From contig JAZGTN010000009.1 of assembly GCA_037783415.1 (NCBI GenBank), forward strand, positions 12,834,001-12,898,000: a DNA stretch of 64,000 nt, given 5' to 3'. This document shows, one piece after another, positions 33,980 through 44,339 of this stretch. The position numbers and the translations under genes were made by a program. The notes below the pieces were generated by a model, which was given only the letters and a program-made list of their open reading frames with translations, made no database searches and had not been told where the DNA came from. Each line of letters starts with the position of its first letter. Position 1 is the stretch's first letter. Source of the DNA: Leptasterias polaris (Eukaryota; Echinodermata; Asteroidea; Forcipulatida; Asteriidae).

Positions 33980-34988
33980 AACCACTCTTGAGTCAAAATT
34001 GATCAACAAGAAAACGCCACAAGGTACCGGTATGCACTACTGACCAAATTTAAAATCATAAATTGGTAATTTCAATTCTGATATCATGTTTTACTTGTCT
34101 AGACATGCCTTAATAGTGAGGAGTTATAAAAGTCTTCGTAGAAACCTTCACGTGGCTGGGAGATGTATAGTCAAAAATAGTCCAGTGGCGTAACTAATGG
34201 GTGGGGGGGGGGGGGGGGGGGGCACGGGAGGGGAAGGAGGCAAATGTTCCCCAATTATTGTCCAAGCCTCCAGGCTGCCCCCTTTTAAAGTCTGAACTTT
34301 TGGGATTGGAAATTTCTAAAGTATAATGTTACCTTTGATACGCTTTACAGTGATAATTTCGATGTTTTAAAAACTAGTTTTCCATCTACGCGCAAAGAAT
34401 GTATTTTGTTAACTATAAAGCCAGATTATCTTATAAAAAATAGTAAATTTCATTAAAAAAAGGCGACGGAAAAGTCAAACGGAAACTTGGCCTGAATTTC
34501 CCCCTTGAAGAAAGAAAAATGGTGCACCTCCTTGTGCCTAGTGTGCTGGATAGGTCCATTAACAATTTCATGATGGCTGACATTCTCGTACAGTTTAACC
34601 CACACTATGTTTCTTGATATTTCTGTTGCCTACTTTGTAAATAGTAAGTAGCCGCACTTTAAGCCACGCCCACTTCACACAAACTGACTCCAACAATTAC
34701 CAGAAGCCCGTAGGAAATATCTCGAGCTTTCTGTTTAAGGATTTATTTAACAAAGAAAACAAGCTCCGACTTTCCTTTCAAATGTTTTGCAAGGACTCTA
34801 GGTCTTCTCAGAATTATTTGTTTCTTCCTTTCTTAAAAAAATATTTCTAGACAAAAGAAAAGAGTGATTGCTGTACATTTGAGGTATACTACCAACAAAG
34901 GTTTGCCAAGCTTTGAAGACAGGTAGCGAGAACTTTGCACATGTGACGAATTAGCCCGACAAAAAAACCTTGTTTTACGGCTTTGGGC
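33980..34988. other. Intronic stretch with a G-run
   Basis: TRPC intron. GGCGTAACTAATGGGTGGG then a G-run at 34202-34222. No exon recognised. Confidence 0.45.
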
Positions 34989-34989
34989 C

Positions 34990-35342
34990 TTAAAGGCATT
35001 GTATACTTTTGGTAACAGCTCGAAATCAGTGTCCACATTTTGTGTGATTCAACATATGCATGAACAAACAAACCTGTGAAAGTTTGAGCTCAATGGGTCA
35101 TCGAGGTCACGAGAAAATAGTGAAAAGAGACCTTATGTGTTTTCTGTTTTTCAAACATCGAGTTTATTATCACGCGTGATATTGTTTTACTCATTTCTCA
35201 GAAACGATAGCATTTTAGGCAGAAATATTTTAAAGAACCCTTTCTACCATTACTTACTTTAAATCATGTAAGTTATGTGTGAATCTGTGAACATTTGTGT
35301 TTTCGATCACCAATAGTGTACAGGGCCTTTAAGCAAAATATC
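34990..35342. mobile_element. TTAA-flanked MITE, intact ends (353 bp)
   Basis: TTAAAGGCATTGTATACTTT at the left and TAGTGTACAGGGCCTTTAA at the right, TTAA at both borders. The interior has ATCACGCGTGATA. In a TRPC intron. Confidence 0.8.
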
Positions 35343-35499
35343 GGTGCTTACGGAAGCAGACAAAAAGTATGCGGTCAGCGTAAGTCCTTTACACAAGTTT
35401 CAAGCAAGTTTACCAGGGTCCTATTTCGTAGCTCTGCTTTCCGTATTAAGCAAATAATCTGCGCTTACGGAAGCAAGGCAAGCCATTTTGAGATATGGT

Positions 35500-35540
35500 G
35501 GACCATGGAGAAATAAACTAGTTTATTGCTCCATGGGTGG
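35500..35540. repeat. Short palindrome
   Basis: TCCATGGAGCAATAAACTAG-type sequence pairs with itself across CTAG; about 18-bp arms. Confidence 0.5.
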
Positions 35541-35619
35541 ACACAGTCTTTACTACACTATTTGGTTTGGGTTAATTTGTCTGTATAAGTGTATACACCT
35601 AAACCAAACAGTGCATTCC

Positions 35620-37036
35620 TAGTGTCAACCATATCACCCGAAGGCTAAATCCGCAATTACGTCAGGCTTATTTCACAGGTTAGTAGGAATTGTTTGCTTG
35701 CGCCCATGCGTACTCCACGTTACTAATCATTATTTGCATACACCCCGCATCTAGCACAGACATTCAGCACTTACCCTGTAAGCGACAGGCATGGTATTTT
35801 GTCTTTGGAAAAGTCGTAATTTTATTATGAGTACAATGGCTAACTTACATGTACACAATGTGTATGGCGTCAATAGACTTTTCAGGCTCACAATTTGTCA
35901 GGTTTTTCCAAGTGCAAACCAATCAGAAATCAGACATAAGTAGGAAGAGAACATGCCCGAAGCGAAGAATATCGATCGCAAGTGCAGAATTTGGCGGTAA
36001 GCAGAGCAGTGAAATTGGAAAAAAATTCATTTATTTTTCATAGTATCAAAACAAAAATGACAGAATCAAATCAATCAAAAGATATTAATACAACAATAAA
36101 TATTTACAGTAGATTTCAAGAGCTAGATGCAAACAAGTGTGACACTGCAAAGAGATCCAATTAAGAAGCAGAGCTTGTAGGCAATATTCCCTAATGACAT
36201 GAATGCATTGAGACAGAGAAGAAAAAGAGTGAACTGGATGGAGGTTCGTGGTCGACTTGACCCGCTAATGAACTTTAACCAAAGGGATCCGGTAAAATGA
36301 CATAGCGAGGACAGTACTCGCTTCCCTTTCGTGTACAAAACCAATGATGACGTCGCTAAACAAAACCAAGTCCAAACAATTAGTCTTTGATGTTTGACAT
36401 TTCCAAAACAGGTACTCGTTGTGTGGCATAATGTAGGCATTAAATAAAGTACAGTGTGCATTTGATAAGATACAGTACTAATGTCGATCCCGTGCACTTT
36501 TTAAAGTTTGAGTCCCTTCCCGTCGAGTGTACTCACGTTTAAACAATTGAGATTCATTGAACAGTGAGTGAATAATGTTAAAGTGATGTATTCAAAGTGT
36601 TACTGTAATTGGACCGACTTGTCATACACCATCATCAGCTGAACCGCTGGACGAAGAAAAGAGTGTCCCATTTCACGGTGGAGTTGTTTATTTATTTAAA
36701 TATTCCATTTTAGCCGGGAGTCGAGGTTGGGGTGAAAGTTGTGAACAATATTCACAAGATAACGGTTAGCGACCAGGTCAAGCGTGATCTTTAAGTGTAC
36801 TTGCTAGCGTTTTGTATTAAAAAACACCTTTGAATTGTTAATTCGAAGGTATCACAAAGTGCTTGCACTAAATTGACCGCAAATTGAGAAAATAGGTTAA
36901 TTTTGTATGGAGGCCTTTGTATGACATCATAAATAGAAAGCATGTATAGGCTTTGTGTCCCAAAATTGTGAATTTGTACTCCTTCGTGTTATAGTTTACT
37001 TCTTAATTTATCTTAATTTGTCCAAACAAATGTTCC
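35620..37036. other. TRPC intron without recognised exon
   Basis: No feature recognised. Minus-strand frame 36123-36497 has no channel motifs or splice sites in place. Confidence 0.45.
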
Positions 37037-37115
37037 TGTTTAGCTTTTACTGTTTAGCGCCTTAGAGCATGCCTGCATGATTTGGGCGCCTTATAAGTGT
37101 TGGTATTATTATTAT
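37037..37115 (+). mobile_element. SINE 3' tail
   Basis: TTTAGCGCCTTAGAGCATGC, GGGCGCCTTATAAGTGTTGG and a (TTA)n run resemble the tail of the SINE at 11820-11884. No head is attached. Confidence 0.5.
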
Positions 37116-37440
37116 AATAAAGAAGGCTTTAGGATATAATTTGAAAAGGCGATTTCAAACATGACAGGGAGTTAAACATATAAAGCCATTGTGTAAGAAT
37201 GAGATCAGTCTATAATAATAATAATAATAATTTGGGAGGCTAATCAACCTTACTCGCATCTGATAGGCCGAAATGCGGGAATGCAAGTGACCCATAAATG
37301 AACATTGGGCACAGCCAGAGACCGAAACATGTTTTATAAGTTTGTAGGTTATAACCAAAACTCTGACGAGACAGCGGGTTCTATAATAAAAACCTTTGTC
37401 CACGAGGGATTTTACAGAAAAATTGTAGAAGATATCTCAC

Positions 37441-37639
37441 CTCAACACGTGTGTAAGTATTGCTCATCATAGCAATCAGGGCGTTCAGCATGACGACAAC
37501 GGCGAACATCATATAGAGAGCAAAGAGTACCTTTCCCACTGCCTCTGTGAAGTAATGTTTAGCAAGGGACACATCGATGATGTCCAGACTCTCCAACCCA
37601 AACAATGACCAGAACAGGGTCAACATGGACTGACCAACG
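37441..37639 (-). CDS. TRPC exon 6: pore helix, selectivity region, S6
   Basis: 199 nt. The acceptor CTTACCAG gives one base that completes an Asp codon with exon 5, and the donor follows GAG (GTGAGA), phase 0. It encodes VGQSMLTLFWSLFGLESLD, where LFW is the pore-helix signature of TRPC channels, then FTEAVGKVLFALYMMFA and VVVMLNALIAMMSNTY, the S6 helix with the conserved LN.LIAMM.N.Y sequence. The order matches the family without gaps. Intron before it is 4.2 kb and after it 5.2 kb. No odd residues in the pore are apparent by eye. Confidence 0.95.
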
Positions 37640-38083
37640 CTGGTAAGAAGAATAAGAAAAAGAAAAACGAGAACTTACGTTATTATATTTCATAACATAT
37701 CAAGCATTGCAAACCTGGGTGCAGGCCCGAGAATATAACCAGGGCCTTTAAAAGCTCTAAAATATAGTAGCTATCAACGTTCACGTTGACAGCATGTACA
37801 TAAATCTCTCTTATGGATTCTGGTGGTTCTCAAAAGCACTTTCAATCGGTATTGGATCAGGAGAAAGAAAACAAGTACAAAACTTTATAATCCAGACAGA
37901 AGTTTGCGTAAAACTAAATTACTTTTGTTAAAGGTGATACTTAAACGTAATACAAATGCTTCAAGAACAACATCCACATAAACATGTTTTTTACTAATCC
38001 AATGCTGACTTTAAAATTCTTGAATTTACTTTTAATTTGTTCCCAGTTTAACACAAAACACACTGTTGCACATTAAACATATC

Positions 38084-38272
38084 CTTAACAGTCTGACCAT
38101 TCGATATCACCTACACGTAGATTAACTTGACAGCGCACAAAGATATCATGTCATGAATGCATCTAAACAGTAAACAGTCAACCCTCCTACTGTATGACCA
38201 TTCAATGTCATCTACTATGGTTTTGAATATTGATAAACTGTCGGCCTTTAATGTGATATCATGTGGTGATTT
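38084..38272. repeat. 107-113 bp satellite, about two units, intronic
   Basis: CAACCCTCCTACTGTATGAC, CCATTCAATGTCATCTACTA and GGTTTTGAAT as in 9250-9905. In the intron between TRPC exons 5 and 6. Confidence 0.75.
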
Positions 38273-38382
38273 TTTGTAGGTCTGCGGTGACGTTCCGACC
38301 AAACCGAAACCTAGTTTGTGTCTTAGTAAGGCATGGTGTCAAGTAAGGCATGGTGTCAGTTTTATGATCCACTCATTTCCTA

Positions 38383-38763
38383 TTCGATAAAGTCATTATG
38401 AAATTGGGAAAACAAATTTCAAGTCTCTGGCCTCACGTTACAACGGTGTAAAATATCAGTGTTTGATACCCTTCAAGTGCAATTTTTGTCTATTAAATCA
38501 AAACACATTCGATGACGTCACATTCCTAAATTCTGGTGGTATTAAATCAAAACGGCATGGAATTTGAGCTGATATCTGGCGCAGAAAATTCTTCTTCGGA
38601 ATGTACCGACCCATTGTTGTTGCTGTCCAACGACGTCATGCATCAAATTCCGCCTCTGAAAGAGTATCAGCATAAAAGGACTTTCTACACCTTTTTAACT
38701 TGAGGTTAGAGACTTGTAATTTTCTGCCCACTTTCACAAGGACTCTATCTATTGGAAAATGAG
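38383..38763. mobile_element. MITE with about 75-bp inverted ends
   Basis: The left end (AAATTTCAAGTCTCTGGCCT, CACGTTACAACGGTGTA) is repeated inverted at 38690-38763 with about 75% identity. The interior holds two GACGTCA words. Related to 10672-10930. Confidence 0.7.
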
Positions 38764-38917
38764 TGACTACAAAATTCTATTGAACTTGGAGCTCTTCTTT
38801 GAAAAATGACTATAGCTGAAGCACACTAATCCAATCATGATAACAAAGGCTAAGATTCTCCACCTGTAAATTATATTACGGCCGTAAAATTATGTTGAGA
38901 TCTTTAGACTTCAAGAG

Positions 38918-39263
38918 TTAAAGGCAAAGTAGACCTTTGGTATTTGGAACCGTTCGAAAATTTTAATTCTAAATAATGGTAGATATATACAATAACATTA
39001 ACTTGTGAAAATGGTCACATTTTTTAGATATCGCCGAAATACCGGAGCGAGTATGTCCACGCAGGAAGAATAATCCCTATAGGAATACACAATCTGAGAA
39101 ACGTTTCTGACATAAATGCTTCTCAGATTCAAATTTTTGGGCATAAAACCTGATATGATTCTCAAATTGCTTTTCACAATCGAAAGCTGATGTACTTGTA
39201 ACCAATTAAGTTTTTATTGCCATTAATTTTAAGAGTGATTACCAAACGTACACCATCCCTTAA
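38918..39263. mobile_element. TTAA-flanked MITE, AGGCAAAG group, intact ends
   Basis: TTAAAGGCAAAGTAGACCTT at the left, ACGTACACCATCCCTTAA at the right, TTAA at both borders. The interior GCAGGAAGAATAATCCCTAT is shared with 17760-18037 and 24268-25128. In a TRPC intron. Confidence 0.8.
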
Positions 39264-39840
39264 GTTAATTATACGTCAGAAACTTGAGGTAGGGTCGCCA
39301 CACAACACGCTCCTGATTGTAAAAGAATGTCGCATATGGCAAGTTGGAGATAATGTGCAATTATATCATCCTCGCACTTGGAATAAAAACTGTTATTAAA
39401 AGTAACAACGAATAATTGACTTTCACTCTGTGTTTGACTTGATGGCCGTCTGAGTCTCATGGCTTTGATGGGGGTTAGGTCTTTCACACCTCGTGTGGAC
39501 GGGGGGGACTTCAATTTCAATTTAATGGGAGATCCGTTTTTGAGACAGCATTCCCCTGGGGTGTACATTTTATAGTCATGCATTTTAGAACGATAAGAGC
39601 ATACTGAAAGAAATACAGTACATAATTGACGTAACGAGGACCCTGCTTTCGACGCAATGGCGCCTATGTTACACATTATGTGATATCATGTCATCATGCA
39701 CTGGGAATACAAATCTTGTTTGAAAAAGGGCACAAGTGTGACAAAAAATGCTTAATGCTAAGGCGTTTTTATACCCTCAAAGCTATTGATACACCTAGCC
39801 CTAGTACTGACTGTGGAAAAGTAGTCCACACGCTATAATC
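39264..39840. other. TRPC intron without recognised exon
   Basis: A minus-strand frame of 135 codons (39269-39676) is open but shares AACGATAAGAGCATACTG-type sequence with 11114 and matches no family. Exons 5 and 6 join in phase without it. Confidence 0.45.
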
Positions 39841-39900
39841 GGTGGGATTTGAACCCACGACTCCCTGCTCTTAAGCTACTAGTCCAAAGTAGAAGCCAAA
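39841..39900 (-). repeat. tRNA-like 3' half (SINE relic)
   Basis: On the minus strand a perfect T-arm GTGGGTTCAAATCCCAC follows AGCTTAAGAGCAGGGAGTC, an anticodon-arm-like stretch. No A-box. In a TRPC intron. Confidence 0.45.
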
Positions 39901-40004
39901 CCTGGAACTAGCTCATACAAGCTGATTTTGTTTTTCCCAGAATAAGTCCAGGAATGTGCCTGGAATAACATACTAAAAGTTCCTGAAAATCCCCTGGAGC
40001 TCTT

Positions 40005-40270
40005 ACCGAAATCCAAGATGGCGTCCAAAATGGCCGCCACTTTTGAAACTTATCATAACTATACAATCGTACATGCTGTAAATACCAACGTTTTGAGGCA
40101 CGAAATCCAATAGAATAATTGTTTTGAGATTTAAGTATCTAAAACCAAGATGGCGTCCAAAAAGACCACCATTTTGGATGTTGTCATAGCCATGTTGTTA
40201 AAATAAATTGTCTAAACATATGTTTTGAGGCACAAGAAATCCAATACAATAACTGTTTTGACCTATACTG
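40005..40270. repeat. Two tandem diverged units of about 130 bp
   Basis: CCAAGATGGCGTCCAAAA begins both units (about 40011 and 40146), which end GTTTTGAGGCACRAAATCCA and ATARAATAAYTGTTTTGA. The first word resembles a YY1 site. Confidence 0.75.
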
Positions 40271-41404
40271 AAAAAATTAGATTATTAGCTTTTTCCAGGC
40301 TGTAGCTAATGCTCTTGCTCTTAAACGAGACGCCAGACGCCAGTTCGAATCATACAATGTGCAGCATACGGTGAGCAATGTTTCAAATTCGTGCACGTTT
40401 AAAATGCGTACCAGTTTAAATGAGTACCAGTTTCAAACCCTTTTTAAATAAAAGTAACAGAGTATTCTTCGAACAGATCTTTGGTTCACTAAAATGCATC
40501 GTCACTGCTGATGTAGTTCATTCTAAAGCACTAAGCTCACGTCTATTTTGCAGACCTCGTTTGTAATATCAAAGGTTTCAAACATGAAATATATCATTGG
40601 CCAAACAAACTTAACGCGTGAGTTGATCATATTGTGCAGTTATTGTTATAAAATAAATGGTAAATCATAAATAAATAAAAAAACAGTCTTTACTGCAACT
40701 GCTCGCCATTAAGTTGCGCCACATTATAGTGATGTCTCATTTAGGTTTATATTTAGCATGTCTGTAAAAGTACCGGCACGGACGTAATTTTTCCAAATGA
40801 CAGCACTCTATGATTTCTAATTGAGACTTCACGAAGTAAAAGGTTGATTAAAGAAATTATTCGATTGTTGGGCAACTGAGAAATCTTCCCGGAGGGTACT
40901 TTAGCTTCCGGACATGCAGTAATACCACTCAACCATGTCCCCCTTTAATATATCTAAATCGGATTAAAATCTGTAGGGAACTGAATAGATATTTCCAAAG
41001 AACCGTTCGAAGTCGGGAAAAACAAGCGATTCACAAGAAAAGAGGAACGTACTGTTAGGGAAGAAATTGTATTTACCAAATTATTTTTCTAAGTTCTTCT
41101 AAATTATTAATCTTCAACTGGAAGCTCTGTACTTAAACGTTAGCAGTTCTCGTCCGTTTGGAAACAATAAACCTTTGTACTGATGACGTCATTGTTTGTT
41201 TGCAATATGGCAGAAGAACGGAGCACCATTGTTTCTCTATACTGCTCAACTGTCGGAAATGCCGTCCGCTATACAAAAACGATGTATTTTTGTACAACAA
41301 TTTCTTTAGAGCTTAAAGGTAGGTCATATATATATATATATTTTTTTTCCAAGGCAATGCTGATTAATAGGCAACATCATAAAAAAAGATACGATAATAG
41401 TCAC
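40271..41404. other. TRPC intron without recognised exon
   Basis: No feature recognised. A TGACGTCA word stands at 41183. Confidence 0.45.
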
Positions 41405-41770
41405 ATTTGAAAGTTTCAGATGAATCTACTTGTTGAGAAAACAGGAAAAAACTCTCACGTTATTTTCACAAGAACGTCGAATCCATCCACGTTTAGCGTG
41501 GTGACAGCGGGTACCAACCACATCTCTGGCAACAGCATTCGCGAACGGTAACCAACCCTCAGATATCTGAGAAGCGATTCATGCATGAATCGTTTCTTGG
41601 ATCCAAATGTTTTTGGGTGAACAATTATCCAAACCATAGGCCTATTACTTCGAAGGGAATCATTTCTCAAAGTATTTTATACTATCAACCGCTGCGGTGC
41701 TTCTCACCAATTAAGTTTGTCTGGTCATTAACTTTTGGAACAATACCAATCTTTGATTCTATAGTTTCAA
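41405..41770. mobile_element. MITE-like repeat next to the exon 5 donor
   Basis: 41405-41560 (TCACAAGAACGTCGAATCCA, GGTGACAGCGGGTACCAACC) is homologous to the split repeat at 53843-54220. 41640-41770 matches right ends of TTAA-type MITEs (TACTATCAACCGCTGCGGTG). Both strands look briefly exon-like but are repeat. Confidence 0.55.
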
Positions 41771-41805
41771 CGAGAGTTTAGAGAGTTAATGATTTGAAGA
41801 CTTAC

Positions 41806-42431
41806 TCATAAAACGGTCCTGGTCTGCAGTCTTCGGCATCCTCAGCCACACACCGGGTGAATTCAATCTCCTGGTACGCCTGGTATATCTGGTTTAATCC
41901 AAGTGAGAAGGCAAACCAAACAATGATAAAAACCATTATGAACTTCCCAATGTCAAACAGCATCCCTCCAAGTGAGATCTGTAACGGGCCGACCAACTGG
42001 CTGGATACTGTTAGAATCAAAAGGCGAAGGAAGGTCACGACGGTGGCGATCGCGAACACGGCATCCGCGACTAAAGCCGGGTGGAACGGGTCAAAATCCG
42101 GGACAAAGGTATCCTCGTTTTCTGCATCAGCATCAACACCAGCTGCAGTGTCACTGCCAGCGCAGCTTACGTTCTTGAGGATCACATCAAGAAGTCGGTC
42201 CAACTCGGTTCGGATGCTACCATCTATTTGGGATTCGGTGAGATTGATAGCCCCAGTGATGTAATCCTTGAGAAGTGAAACATTGGCAATCTGAGGGATT
42301 GGGTTTGTGTCTGTGTTAAGGCTAGTGATGGGTAGGTCCGTGTTTGGTGTTTCAGATACTAAGGGGGGATTCGAACCCCCGCCTGCTGGTTGCATGCCGG
42401 TACCTGTGGTTGCACTGTAGGATCGCTCCAG
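41806..42431 (-). CDS. TRPC exon 5: long S3-S4 loop, S4, S5, pre-pore
   Basis: 626 nt between acceptor TTGTCATTACAG and donor GTAAGT; phase 0 in, phase 2 out. Residues 1-118 are an extracellular S3-S4 loop far longer than the few tens of residues usual in TRPCs. It is Ser/Thr/Pro-rich then acidic (DADAENEDTFVPDFD), with sequons NVS, NLT and NVS near residues 50, 63 and 87. Then comes PALVADAVFAIATVVTFLRL (S4), the highly conserved linker GPLQISLGGMLFDIGKF, and S5 (IMVFIIVWFAFSLGLNQIY). A pre-pore stretch with two cysteines (TRCVAEDAEDCRPGPF) ends the exon. Codons 13-28 contain a tRNA T-arm-like palindrome. The conserved half leaves no doubt about identity. Confidence 0.95.
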
Positions 42432-42486
42432 CTGTAATGACAAATTTAAGAACCATAAGTTAAAACTGTTCCCTTTATAAAACTAA

Positions 42487-42708
42487 GTGCATTACTCTAT
42501 ACTCGTCAGTGAAATACATGATTATTCTACCAGGTCTTGTCGTAATCTCTATATTCCTTTCACTCGCACACTATACTCTAGCAACACTCTTCGTTTCTAT
42601 GGGCCGCACTTATGGAACTGTATTCATGAAGAAATTAGAAAATCGCCGTCTGTGGGTCGATTCAAGTATCATTACAAAAGATTTCTCCTCTCCCATTATG
42701 TGGCATAG
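42487..42708 (+). pseudogene. LINE reverse transcriptase C-terminal remnant
   Basis: About 73 codons with the pattern HDYSTRSCRNLYIPFTRT, FYGPHLWNCI and FKYHYKRFLLSHY. This is the distal end after the RT thumb in CR1/L2-like LINE proteins (TR...RT...GP.LWN.IP...F...LK..L). All catalytic motifs are missing through 5' truncation. The frame ends in a stop at the usual place, so this remnant itself is not frameshifted. Confidence 0.75.
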
Positions 42709-43080
42709 CTCTCTTCTATTGTCAGCTCTCTTCTATTTTTCAGCCCAGCTCCTATCATCGCCCATTTACTTAGCCATGCTAGTCTAGACATTTTTATGTT
42801 ATTGCATCCTAGCCTTTTTTGTGTGTGTTTTTTTTTTTTTGCGTCACCTGTTTGTCATGTCTCCACGTTTGTAGTTTGTCTGTCTAGGCTGTCTTCTACA
42901 AGCCTTGGCTTAATCTGACAGCCTCATACTCTCATTTATTTTGGTATATATACATTGATTAACTCTTTCCCCGATCTTTTGTGCTTATTATTTTGCTTAT
43001 CTATGCATTATTCTGTACATATGTTATATTTTGAGAAGAGTAGTATGAAATAAATGTTGATTTGAATTGAATTGAATTAG
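42487..43080 (+). mobile_element. 5'-truncated LINE in a TRPC intron
   Basis: Starts inside the last part of an RT frame and ends with GTATGAAATAAATGTTGATT then (TTGAA)n. It lies just 56 bp upstream of exon 5 in transcript direction, antisense to the TRPC gene. Confidence 0.8.
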
Positions 43081-43134
43081 ACTAGTGCACTGAGTGTAGT
43101 AATCATGGCGAAATATAGTCTGACGGTATACAAG

Positions 43135-43290
43135 TTAAATCAAGGTGAGCTACGAATAGAATCAAGGCAAAGTACGAGCTGAATCAAGAGCACGAATTGA
43201 ATCAAGATAAGATACGAGTTGAATCAAGTTAAGGTATGAGTTGAGTTAAGATGATGAACGAGTTGAATCGAAATAAGGTACGGTAGTTAA
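43135..43290. repeat. Degenerate tandem repeat, about 28-bp unit
   Basis: Repeats of GAATCAAGGTAAGGTACGAG with GAGTTGAATC variants, about five copies, diverged. Confidence 0.65.
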
Positions 43291-43646
43291 ACATACCGGT
43301 ACAGTCTTTCAGACAGTCATTAGAATACGATATAGCAAGGGTTGTTAGTACAACTGCTGGTTTGGGGAATTAACTCTCTTTGAATCAATATAAGGTACAA
43401 CATGGTCATTGTGGCAAAAATCGTTTTTGATGAGTACACTCCCTTGGAATTAATTGGTAAACAATGCCAAAGTTTATTCTTAAAAATGTGAATGAAACTA
43501 TACCTCCAAAGAAATGTATAAAAAAAAATAAAAAAAAAACCAGTGACAGTTTCCATCCATTGTTGGAGAGATTTTCCTTTCGTTAAGGTAATCAATGGCG
43601 TTATATGAATAATGTCTATAGAAGTATAGGTTGTAGTGACGCCTAC

Positions 43647-43786
43647 CTGTAAATAGCTGATGAGAGTCAACACCATGTACGACCAGAAGAGTGCTAAGAT
43701 GGCGAAGTCAAGAATGTTGGCTCCGTCCCTCAAGTATGAGCTTACCCCTCCCTTCCAGATGGCATTGATCTCCGCCCACGTCATTC
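43647..43786 (-). CDS. TRPC exon 4: S2 end and S3
   Basis: 140 nt; two bases complete a Gly codon begun in exon 3, and the exon ends at phase 0 after CAG before GTAGGC. It encodes MTWAEINAIWKGGVSSYLRD, then NILDFAILALFWSYMV and LTLISYLQ. The W.EI..IW..G...YL segment joined to a D-F-rich S3 is a TRPC hallmark. With exon 3 the join reads LLWIIG-MTWAEI, as in relatives. The acceptor GCTACAG is preferred over one 37 bp upstream because it keeps frame and homology. Confidence 0.93.
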
Positions 43787-43956
43787 CTGTAGCATAATGA
43801 GGCATTGTAAAGAGCACTGTAATTTACAGACTTTATTTCATAAAATGATTAAACCCTGAACCGATAATTTTAGATTGTAAATACTGACTACATTTCTCTA
43901 CATAGAGTACATGCCTGTTTATCCAATCCTCAATCCACTCAAGCGAGGCTCCCATA

Positions 43957-44335
43957 TGGGCCAGAGTCTGAGGTGGAATTAAAACAATGGTCCGAGGTGG
44001 GATTCAAACCAAGGTCCGAGGTGGGATTCAAACCAAGGTCCGAGTTGGGATTTGAAACAGGAGCTAAGTTGGGATTCGAACCAGGGTCTGAGGGGAATGA
44101 AATAAGGGTCTGAAGTGGGATTCGAACCAGGGTCCGAAGTGGTATTCAAACCAGGGTCCGAAGTGGGATTCAAACCAAGGTCCGAAGTGGGATTCAAACC
44201 AGGGTCCAAGGAGGGATTCAAACCAAGGTCCGAGGTGGGATTCAAACCAAGGGTCCAAGGTGCGAACCAAGGTCTGAGTTGGGGTTTGAAAGAGATTCGA
44301 GGCGGGACTCGAACCAGGGTCCAAGGTGGGATGTG
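43957..44335. repeat. Minisatellite, 24-bp unit
   Basis: About fifteen copies of GGGATTCAAACCAGGGTCCG plus AAGT, diverged at the edges. The unit is a multiple of three without stops, so frames of 85-96 codons run through on both strands (repeating NPTSDPGL on the minus strand). No splice sites or flanking homology suggest an exon. In the intron between TRPC exons 3 and 4. Confidence 0.85.
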
Positions 44336-44339
44336 TATG

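Noticed and set aside
39269..39676. 135-codon minus-strand frame in a TRPC intron
   Set aside because: No family match, part of it is shared with sequence at 11114, and inclusion is not needed for the channel frame.
41461..41567. Exon-like segment on the minus strand between TRPC exons 5 and 6, with AG and GT at its borders
   Set aside because: Exons 5 and 6 join in phase without it, and the sequence is a repeat found again at 53880-54220.
41857..42264. 135-codon plus-strand frame opposite TRPC exon 5
   Set aside because: Antisense shadow of a well-supported exon.
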